Shown here in pieces: positions 1 to 5,517 of a DNA stretch of 5,517 nt (its first letter is position 1; each line of letters starts with the position of its first letter). The notes under the pieces were generated by a model. That model saw only the letters and a program-made list of their open reading frames with translations, was not told where the DNA came from and searched no databases. Source of the DNA: T1Sed10-7 sp041686695 (GTDB taxonomy: Bacteria > Actinomycetota > Nitriliruptoria > Nitriliruptorales > Nitriliruptoraceae); contig JAWLDJ010000142.1 of the NCBI GenBank assembly GCA_041686695.1, positions 1-5,517 of the forward strand. The letters run 5' to 3'. The position numbers and the translations under genes were made by a program.

Positions 1-1
1 C

Positions 2-31
2 GCGACGAAACCGCAGGTCAGCGCGGTGTAA
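2..31 (+). CDS. possible 3' end of an upstream gene (partial)
   Basis: Reading frame 2 from the window edge gives ATKPQVSAV and then a TAA stop at 29-31. Eight of its nine sense codons end in G or C, as expected for coding DNA in this genome. The same bases read in frame 1 (to a TGA at 40-42) show a weaker third-position bias, 7 of 13. If real, this is the tail of a preceding plus-strand gene ending 26 bases before the ATG at 58, a spacing compatible with co-transcription. Nine codons are too few to assign a family, and a chance open frame is entirely possible. Confidence 0.22.
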   Translation, partial: ATKPQVSAV

Positions 32-40
32 TGTCCCTGT

Positions 41-47
41 GAGGTGG
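41..47 (+). promoter_or_regulatory. candidate ribosome binding site deciding the start of the giant gene
   Basis: GAGGTGG is the only purine-rich Shine-Dalgarno-like stretch before the giant gene. It lies ten bases before the ATG at 58, an acceptable spacing. It lies only one base (four from its GAGG core) before the in-frame TTG at 49, which is too close. An in-frame TGA at 40-42 rules out any earlier start. The match to the anti-SD sequence is modest. Confidence 0.4.
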
Positions 48-57
48 CTTGGGCAGG

Positions 58-3000
58 ATGATCACCGTGGATGGGGAGCAGGCGGGCAGCAGGTCGTCGG
101 GCACGACCGACGGTCGGACCGCGGCCGAGGTCGCGGTCCGGGTCTTCGGTGCGCTCTCCGTTGAGCATGGCGACGATGTCCGCCCTGCGGGCGGCCCGCG
201 GATCCGTCGCCTCCTGGCCCTGCTGGTGCTCCGTCCGGGCCGCACGAGCACGGTCGACGAGCTCATCGAGCAGGTGTGGGACGACGACGACCGTCCCGGT
301 GACCCGGAGTCCGCGCTGCGCACGTATGTCTCCCGGCTGCGCCGGGAGCTGCCGGAGGAGCTCCGCGACGCCGTCGAGACCGTGTCCGGTGGCTACCGAT
401 GGGCTGGCCCGCCCGAGCGGGTGGAGCACGTCCGCTTCGAGCGACTCCGGGCCGATGCCACCTCCATGCGGGAGGCCGGTGACCCCGGGCGGGCACTGGG
501 CCTCCTGGACGAGGCGCTCGCCCACTGGCGGGGACGCCCCTTCCGCGATCTCGCGGACGTGGCCTCGGCACGAGCCGTGATCGAGGGCCTCGAGGTCGAC
601 CGGCTCGAGGCTGAGGAGGAGCGCTTCGAGGTCGAGCTCGCGCTGGGCCGTCACACGCAGGTCGTCGGTCGCCTGACGGCCTTCACGGCCGAGCACGCCA
701 CGCGCGACCGCGCGGCCGGGCAGCTCGCGCTCGCCCTCTACCGGTCCGGACGGACCTCGGACGCCATCCGGGCCCTCCACGACCACCGCCGGCGTCTGCG
801 TGACGAGACCGGCCTGGACCCGTCCCCGCCACTGGTCGAGCTCGAGCGGCGGCTGTTGGACGGCGACCCCGACCTCGACCCGCCCGTCTCGGGGGTCCCG
901 CTGCGGGGCTACCGGCTCCTCGACTGCATCGGGACCGGCACGTTCTCGGTCGTCTGGCGGGCGATCCAGCCGTCGGTCGGTCGCGAGGTGGCTGTCAAGC
1001 AGATCCGCGCCGAGCTCGCCACCCAGCCCGACTTCGTCCGGCGCTTCGAGGCCGAGGCCCATCTCGTGGCTCGGATCGAGCACCCCCACGTCGTCCCGCT
1101 GATCGACTACTGGCGAGACCCCGACTCGGCCTACTTCGTCATGAGGTGGCTACGGGGCGGCTCGCTCGAGGAACGGCTACGGGGCGGTCCGCTCCCGCTC
1201 AAGGTCGCCCGGCGCGTCATCGACGAGATCGGCGGTGCGCTCGTGGCCGCGCACGGCCGCGGCGTCCTCCACCGGGACGTCAAGACGGCGAACATCCTGT
1301 TCGACGAGGACGGCGTGGCGTACCTGACCGACTTCGGCATCGCCGTGGACACGACGACCCCCGACCCTGACGTCTCGGCGCTGTCGACCGGGTCACCGGC
1401 GTTCGCCAGTCCGGAGCAGCAGGCTCGGGAGCCCCTCGACGTCCGCGCCGACGTCTACAGCCTCGGCGTCGTCGCGGCCGAGGCGTTGCTCGGTGGTCCC
1501 AGCGGGCGCGGACCACGCCCGGTCGAGTCCCTGCGGCGCCGCGATGATCTCCCGGCCGTCGTGGTCGAGGCGATCGCCCGCGCCGTGTCCCCGGATCGCT
1601 CCGACCGCTTCCCGACGGTCCGGGCGTTCCTCGACGCCCTGCACGCCGAGGCCCGCGACAGGACCCCCCGGCCCCCCGGTCCGAACCCCTACCGGGGCCT
1701 TCGCCCCTTCGAGGAGGCCGACGCCCAGCGGTTCTTCGGGCGCGACCGCCTCGTCGACGAGCTGGCCGAGCTGGTGGAGCGCCGCGGCGTCGTCGTACTC
1801 GTTGGGCCCTCCGGGTCGGGCAAGTCGTCGGTCGTACGCGCCGGCCTGCTGCCGAGGCTGCGGACCGGCCGCGTCGCCGGGGCCGATCGCTGGTTCGTGG
1901 CGACCATGACCCCGGGGACCGACCCGTTCGCGGCCCTGGCCACGGCCCTCGACGCGGTGGCCACCCGGCGGGACGAACATCTGGTCGACGTCCTGCGGTC
2001 GGGCGACGAGGGGATCGTGGCGGCGCGAACCGCTTGCGGCATCGACCCCGATCAGACCGTGCTCGTGGTCGTCGACCAGCTTGAGGAGCTGCACACGACG
2101 GCCGACCCGGCCGACGCCGAGGCGTTCCTCGCCGCCCTGGCCACCGCCGCGTCCACGCCGGACGCGGGCATCCGGGTCGTCGCCACACTCCGCGCCGACC
2201 AGTACCACGGACCGCTGGTCCACCCCACCTTCGCCGAGCACCTCAAGCAAGGGGCGGTCGACGTCACGCCGTTGCGCCCCGACGAGCTCGAGCAGGCGGT
2301 GGTCGACCCTGCCACCGACGCCGGCGTCGACTTCGAACCCGGTCTGGTGGCCCGCATCGTCGCCGACGCCCACGGCCACGCCGCCGTGCTCCCGCTGCTC
2401 CAGCACCTGCTGCGCGAGCTGTACGAGCGGCGGGTCGGGTCGCGGATCCCAGCCTCCGCGTACGGCGACCTCGGTGGCGTCGGTGGCGCGCTGGCCGCGA
2501 CGGCTGAGCGTCTGTACCGCGACGCCGAGGCCGACGAGCAACGAGCGATCCGCAGCGTGTTCGGCGCACTGGTGGCACCTGCCACCAGGGATGACCTGCG
2601 CCGGCGGGTCCGGCTCGCCGACGTCCAGATCGACGAGGCCGCCGCCGCCGTCGTCGACCGCTACGCCGCTGCTCGTTTGCTCACGTTGGACCGCGACCGG
2701 GTCTCGCGCGAGCCGACCGTGGAGGTGACCCACGAGGCCCTGCTTCGTTCGTGGCCCCGTCTCGCCGGCTGGCTCGCCGAAGACCGTGAGCTGCTCTCCC
2801 ACGTGGGGACGCTCCAGGCGGCCGCCGACCGGTGGGACGGCGGCGGACGCAGCCCCGCCGACCTGCTGCGAGGCGTCCGTCTCGAAGCTGGCACCGAGCT
2901 GGCCCACGAGGCACCCCAGCGGCTCCGACCCGTCGACGTCGAACTCGTCGGCGCGTCGGCGGCCGCCGACGAGGCCGAGCGCGCGGTCGAGACGCGACGC

Positions 3001-5214
3001 AGCACACGGCTTCGGCGGCTGGTCACCGCCACCGCTTTCGCGCTCGTCGCCGCGCTCGTGGCCGCCTCGCTCGCCCTGGACCAGCGGAACCGGGCCGACG
3101 ACGAGGCTGCGGCTGCGCGGGCCGAAGCTGGGCGAGCCGAGGCCGCCGCTGACGCCGCCGACGTCCAGACGCTCATCAGCCGTTCGGCCGCACTCGCGGA
3201 TGACGACACCGTGCTGTCGATCCTCCTCGCGCTGGAGGCCCAGCGCCGGGCGCCCTCCCGCGACACCGAGGGGGCCGTGCTGGCGAGCCTCGTCGCCGGT
3301 GGAGCACTCGTGTCGGCCCACGAGCCGCTGGTCGGTCCGGGCGAACGCTGCGACACCGATGGCCGCGTCTCCGCGGACGGACGGTTCCAGTACCCGACGC
3401 TCGACGGCCGGATGGTGGTGCACGAGATCCGGACGGGGACACAGCGCGACGTCGGCCCCCATCCCGAGGGCTGCGGCTGGTGGGAACCGAGCACCGACGG
3501 CGAGCGGTTCATGACCCTGTCGAGGTCGCAGGGCCGACTCCGCTTCGGCAGGCTCGGCCCGACCGGACCCGAGGTAGCCACCGAACTCACCGTGCCACCA
3601 GAGGCACGCGGGACGCGCTACGAGTACGTCGAAGAGGCGACAGGCCGCCGGATGTGGTTGCCCATCCGCGACGGGGCTGCGGTCACGGGGCGCCTGATCG
3701 ACACCCTGAGCGGAGCTCTGGTGGGCGATCCCATCGAGGGGCTCGTCAACAGCCGGGTGGCGTTCAGTCCCGACGGGTCGCTGCTGGCCGTGTCCTCGGG
3801 CACGGGGGAGCAGCCCGACGGCGGCGGTCCGCTCCACCTGCTCGACGCCGAGACCGGGACGATCCGGTGGACCGTCGAACTGCCCGTCCGGGCGAAGGCC
3901 TTCGCCTACGACCTCGAGGCGGGCCACCTGATCGTCGGCACGCTGACCGGACAGGTCGTCACGCTCGCACTCGCCGACGGGCGGACGCTCAGTGATGTCA
4001 GCGCCGGCGGCTCGACAGATCTGCTGAGCCTCTCGCTGCGCACGGATGGCCTCGTGGTTGCCACGAGCCAGGGCTCGCTCGCGCTCGTCGACCGCTTCAA
4101 CGGCGCCCGAGGCGCACCGCTGTCGCTGCCCAGCGCGTTCCATGGGACCGTGGCACCCGACGGCACCGTCACGGTGCACACAACGGACGAAGGGAAGCTC
4201 GTCTACGACCTCAACGGCGGTGCCGTCGTCGAGCAGGCCTTCCCGATCCCCCTCCAGACCCGTGTCCGGTACAGCGACGGGTATCTGACCGCCCTCGACA
4301 TCGCTGCGGGGACAGTCGACCGGGTCGAGGTCGAGACGGGCGAGCGTGACACGTTCGAGCTACTCGGGCCGGACGGCGAGCGGGTCCTCCCGACCGCCGT
4401 CGCCCCCCAGGCCGACGGCAGCTTCACCACGATCTCTGCCGACCTCGACGTGGCCCTGTGGGACAGCGGCGGGCTCGTCGCCTCAGCTGCTCCCGAGCTG
4501 GCACCGGGCGACACCTTCGAGGCGGGCGGTGGCTACACCGGGCACGTAGCCGTGTCAGCGCTCGGCGCCGACGGCACCTCCACGATCCACCGTTTCCAGG
4601 TCGACGACGACGTCCGCCACGTCACCGAGATCCCCCTCGAGGTCCGTGCCGCCGGCGTCTTCCCGACCGGCGCCGCCGGTGTGCACGTCATCACGGACGA
4701 GAGGGACTTCCGGACCTACGACGACCAGGGCGAGCTCGTTCGGCGGCTGGACGTCGGGTGCGGCTGCGGTATGCGGTGGGTCGACGGCGATCCTGAGGGT
4801 CGTCGGCTCGTGTTCGGCGGCCCGGGAGGCCTGGTGGTCATCGACCAGGAGGATCGTGGGGGGCGACGGATCGAGGAGGCCGGCGACGTCGCGAACGTGT
4901 CCCTCACGCAGGATGGCGCCCGAGCCGTCGTGGGTACGCGCGACGGCGTCTACCGGCTGTGGGATCTGGAGGAGCGGCGAGCCATCGCCGTGCTCTACCG
5001 CGGCAGCTCGGCGTCGCTCGGACCCCCGGGGATCGAGGAGGACGGCCGCCACGCTTGGTTGAGCACACCAGGGCGAGCCATCCGGGTCCCGATCGACCCT
5101 GAGGCCTGGATCGAACGCGCCTGCGAGGTCGTCGGCCGCGAGCTCACCGGCGCCGAGTGGGCCGAGCACGTGCCCGGCGACGTCGCTCGGGAACCGGCCT
5201 GTGCCTCGGCCTGA
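58..5214 (+). CDS. membrane-anchored SARP/BTAD - Ser/Thr kinase - nSTAND1 NTPase - beta-propeller fusion regulator
   Basis: This predicted multidomain signalling protein (about 1718 aa) likely couples external sensing to ATP-dependent switching, phosphorylation and transcription. Residues are counted from the ATG at 58. An OmpR/SARP winged helix (about 26-115, recognition helix ALRTYVSRLRREL) is followed by a BTAD helical domain (124-267). A Hanks kinase (285-533) has glycine loop GTGTFSVV, Lys314, alpha-C Glu333, HRD with Asp407, Asn412, DFG at 425-427 and an APE-like ASPE at 450-453, so activity is expected. The nSTAND1 NTPase (about 543-952) opens with NPYRGLRPF and FFGRD. It has Walker A GPSGSGKS (Lys589), Walker B VLVVVDQLEE (Asp673) and the family motif VTHEALLRSW (890-899). 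A basic run then precedes one transmembrane helix (about 988-1007), an Ala/Glu-rich stalk to about 1065, and WD40/PQQ-like repeats to about 1677. The tail WIERACEVVGRELTGAEW is typical of nSTAND1-propeller proteins. No frameshift or missing catalytic residue is seen. The TTG at 49 is an alternative start adding three residues. Domain calls are firm; the biological role and DNA targets are unknown. Confidence 0.95.
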   Translation: MITVDGEQAGSRSSGTTDGRTAAEVAVRVFGALSVEHGDDVRPAGGPRIRRLLALLVLRPGRTSTVDELIEQVWDDDDRPGDPESALRTYVSRLRRELPEELRDAVETVSGGYRWAGPPERVEHVRFERLRADATSMREAGDPGRALGLLDEALAHWRGRPFRDLADVASARAVIEGLEVDRLEAEEERFEVELALGRHTQVVGRLTAFTAEHATRDRAAGQLALALYRSGRTSDAIRALHDHRRRLRDETGLDPSPPLVELERRLLDGDPDLDPPVSGVPLRGYRLLDCIGTGTFSVVWRAIQPSVGREVAVKQIRAELATQPDFVRRFEAEAHLVARIEHPHVVPLIDYWRDPDSAYFVMRWLRGGSLEERLRGGPLPLKVARRVIDEIGGALVAAHGRGVLHRDVKTANILFDEDGVAYLTDFGIAVDTTTPDPDVSALSTGSPAFASPEQQAREPLDVRADVYSLGVVAAEALLGGPSGRGPRPVESLRRRDDLPAVVVEAIARAVSPDRSDRFPTVRAFLDALHAEARDRTPRPPGPNPYRGLRPFEEADAQRFFGRDRLVDELAELVERRGVVVLVGPSGSGKSSVVRAGLLPRLRTGRVAGADRWFVATMTPGTDPFAALATALDAVATRRDEHLVDVLRSGDEGIVAARTACGIDPDQTVLVVVDQLEELHTTADPADAEAFLAALATAASTPDAGIRVVATLRADQYHGPLVHPTFAEHLKQGAVDVTPLRPDELEQAVVDPATDAGVDFEPGLVARIVADAHGHAAVLPLLQHLLRELYERRVGSRIPASAYGDLGGVGGALAATAERLYRDAEADEQRAIRSVFGALVAPATRDDLRRRVRLADVQIDEAAAAVVDRYAAARLLTLDRDRVSREPTVEVTHEALLRSWPRLAGWLAEDRELLSHVGTLQAAADRWDGGGRSPADLLRGVRLEAGTELAHEAPQRLRPVDVELVGASAAADEAERAVETRRSTRLRRLVTATAFALVAALVAASLALDQRNRADDEAAAARAEAGRAEAAADAADVQTLISRSAALADDDTVLSILLALEAQRRAPSRDTEGAVLASLVAGGALVSAHEPLVGPGERCDTDGRVSADGRFQYPTLDGRMVVHEIRTGTQRDVGPHPEGCGWWEPSTDGERFMTLSRSQGRLRFGRLGPTGPEVATELTVPPEARGTRYEYVEEATGRRMWLPIRDGAAVTGRLIDTLSGALVGDPIEGLVNSRVAFSPDGSLLAVSSGTGEQPDGGGPLHLLDAETGTIRWTVELPVRAKAFAYDLEAGHLIVGTLTGQVVTLALADGRTLSDVSAGGSTDLLSLSLRTDGLVVATSQGSLALVDRFNGARGAPLSLPSAFHGTVAPDGTVTVHTTDEGKLVYDLNGGAVVEQAFPIPLQTRVRYSDGYLTALDIAAGTVDRVEVETGERDTFELLGPDGERVLPTAVAPQADGSFTTISADLDVALWDSGGLVASAAPELAPGDTFEAGGGYTGHVAVSALGADGTSTIHRFQVDDDVRHVTEIPLEVRAAGVFPTGAAGVHVITDERDFRTYDDQGELVRRLDVGCGCGMRWVDGDPEGRRLVFGGPGGLVVIDQEDRGGRRIEEAGDVANVSLTQDGARAVVGTRDGVYRLWDLEERRAIAVLYRGSSASLGPPGIEEDGRHAWLSTPGRAIRVPIDPEAWIERACEVVGRELTGAEWAEHVPGDVAREPACASA

Positions 5215-5250
5215 GAGCGGGTCGCTTCGTGCCCGGTTGATCAGCCCTAC

Positions 5251-5266
5251 CGGAGCGCCTGCTCCG
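5251..5266. repeat. inverted repeat CGGAGC-GCCT-GCTCCG
   Basis: A perfect six-base inverted repeat has a four-base loop and starts 36 bases after the TGA of the giant gene. It could form a short stable RNA hairpin and so contribute to 3' end formation. No T-tract follows, so an intrinsic terminator of the classic type is not supported. Confidence 0.45.
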
Positions 5267-5289
5267 ACCTGACGACGCCGCCTCCCCGC

Positions 5290-5302
5290 GGCACCAGGTG
5301 CC
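5290..5302. repeat. 13-base palindrome GGCACC-A-GGTGCC
   Basis: Perfect six-base arms sit around one central A. As RNA the loop would have to open to about five bases, leaving a four-pair stem. As DNA it is a symmetric site of operator size. GGCACCA recurs at 5361-5367. No protein can be assigned to it. Confidence 0.4.
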
Positions 5303-5344
5303 CTGCGTCCGCCGCTCGGCTCGACGAGGGCCTGGTGGGTGTCG

Positions 5345-5358
5345 CGCTGACAGCAGCG
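5345..5358. repeat. inverted repeat CGCTG-ACAG-CAGCG
   Basis: A perfect five-base stem with a four-base loop ends two bases before the next hairpin (5361-5379). It is weak alone and is of interest mainly as part of a run of three closely spaced stems. Confidence 0.35.
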
Positions 5359-5360
5359 AT

Positions 5361-5379
5361 GGCACCACCCCTTGGTGTC
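5361..5379. repeat. inverted repeat GGCACCA-CCCCT-TGGTGTC
   Basis: A seven-pair stem (one G-T wobble) has a CCCCT loop and is separated by one base from the stronger stem at 5381-5403. It shares its left arm GGCACCA with the palindrome at 5290-5302. Confidence 0.45.
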
Positions 5380-5380
5380 C

Positions 5381-5403
5381 CGGGGGTCGAGACGCGACCC
5401 CTG
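5381..5403 (+). terminator. strong GC-rich hairpin, candidate terminator without T-tract
   Basis: The arms CGGGGGTCG (5381-5389) and CGACCCCTG (5395-5403) pair over nine positions, with one G-T wobble and an AGACG loop. This is the most stable hairpin in the spacer. It lies 166 bases after the stop of the giant gene and 86 bases before the next likely start codon, on the same strand. High-GC actinobacteria often have terminator-like hairpins without a T-run, so a transcription end is plausible. The missing T-run also allows other roles, such as an mRNA leader structure of the next gene. Confidence 0.33.
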
Positions 5404-5474
5404 ACGCTGGACCTGGAGCGTTCGGGTGCGAGTTCTTCGGGTCGTCGGCCGCTGCTTGGCTTGCACGTGGTCAA

Positions 5475-5480
5475 GAGGGA
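5475..5480 (+). promoter_or_regulatory. candidate ribosome binding site of the downstream gene
   Basis: GAGGGA, within the purine run AAGAGGGA, ends nine bases before the ATG at 5490. This is good Shine-Dalgarno spacing and the main reason for choosing that start over the GTG at 5467 in another frame. Confidence 0.45.
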
Positions 5481-5489
5481 CGGTCTGGG

Positions 5490-5517
5490 ATGTCTGAGGC
5501 GAAGCCGGTGGTGGCGG
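5490..5517 (+). CDS. start of an unidentified downstream gene (partial, runs off the window)
   Basis: The ATG at 5490 opens MSEAKPVVA and the frame stays open to the window end. Eight of the nine complete codons end in G or C (the exception is TCT), and a well-placed GAGGGA precedes it, so a real start is likely. Only nine residues are visible, so no domain can be assigned. The opening Met-Ser-x-Ala-basic-x-Val-Val is faintly reminiscent of some actinobacterial IS481-type transposases, but this is far too short to rely on. It has the same orientation as the giant gene. The 275-base gap with strong hairpins suggests a separate transcription unit rather than an operon partner. Confidence 0.45.

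Larger units (their letters stand above)
5215..5489. other. non-coding spacer rich in inverted repeats
   Basis: No convincing gene lies in these 275 bases. Open frames on the minus strand here are continuous with antisense frames of the giant gene and read as Arg/Ser/Pro/Ala-rich shadows. I see no tRNA T-loop or other RNA gene signature. The stretch contains at least five perfect or near-perfect inverted repeats between 5251 and 5403, described in separate entries. It probably holds the transcription end of the giant gene and the leader of the next gene. No clear -35/-10 promoter is visible. Confidence 0.6.

Noticed and set aside
27..32. TGTAAT as a -10 promoter hexamer for the giant gene
   Set aside because: No acceptable -35 element is found 16-18 bases upstream (GACGAA at 4-9). 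The hexamer also overlaps a candidate stop codon, so the match alone is too weak to call.
1148..1187. 13-base direct repeat GGCTACGGGGCGG at 1148-1160 and 1175-1187
   Set aside because: The spacing is exactly nine codons and encodes LRGG twice in the kinase hinge region, where such a sequence is normal for the family. A coincidence of codon use is sufficient.
1684..2913. Antiphage defence (Avs-like) interpretation of the STAND domain
   Set aside because: No nuclease, TIR, protease or other toxic effector is fused, and no defence genes are visible. The winged helix, BTAD and kinase point to signalling and transcription.
1393..4179. Very long minus-strand open frame (928 codons) antisense to the giant gene
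   Set aside because: Long antisense frames are expected in GC-rich coding DNA. The translation is Gly/Arg/Val-rich without a recognisable domain, whereas the plus strand has unambiguous motifs throughout.
4555..5466. Minus-strand open frame with a Cys-rich patch (GWCHRCC) in the spacer part
   Set aside because: It starts at a GTG without a Shine-Dalgarno sequence and runs far into the antisense of the giant gene. The CxxC-like patch lies over the hairpin region, so it is most likely an accident of the inverted repeats.
5247..5474. Second minus-strand open frame of 75 codons in the spacer
   Set aside because: Composition is Arg/Ser/Pro/Gly-rich with no domain, and it lacks a convincing ribosome binding site.
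5215..5489. tRNA, CRISPR array or known riboswitch in the spacer
   Set aside because: No T-loop signature, no regularly spaced repeats and no aptamer motif were recognised on either strand.

Overview
The window is very GC-rich (by eye around 70%), with strong G/C preference at third codon positions. It encodes a SARP-type activator domain, a Hanks-type kinase and an nSTAND1 NTPase. This combination points to a high-GC actinobacterium. No marker narrows it further; a deep-branching group such as the Acidimicrobiia or Nitriliruptoria is possible but is only a guess.

Layout. Positions 1-57 hold a short leader, possibly including the last codons of an upstream gene, and a weak ribosome binding site. 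Positions 58-5214 are one giant plus-strand gene of about 1718 codons filling almost the whole window. Positions 5215-5489 are a non-coding spacer rich in inverted repeats. At 5490 a second plus-strand gene probably begins and runs off the end after nine codons.

The giant protein is a fusion of modules usually found in separate regulators. In order they are: an OmpR/SARP winged helix, a bacterial transcriptional activator domain (BTAD), a Ser/Thr protein kinase with all catalytic motifs intact, an nSTAND1 P-loop NTPase with intact Walker motifs, one membrane-spanning helix after a basic stretch, a helical stalk, and a long C-terminal beta-propeller-like region. The propeller ends in a tail that I recognise from nSTAND1-propeller proteins. 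The positive-inside rule predicts the DNA-binding, kinase and NTPase parts in the cytoplasm and the propeller outside. The molecule therefore looks like a one-protein sensor, switch, kinase and transcription factor, comparable in topology to CadC/ToxR regulators but with two extra enzymatic modules.

Each module is a known family. What merits attention is their combination in one apparently intact chain, the implied membrane-tethered DNA-binding mode, and the structured spacer downstream. Target genes, ligand and phosphorylation substrates cannot be read from this window.
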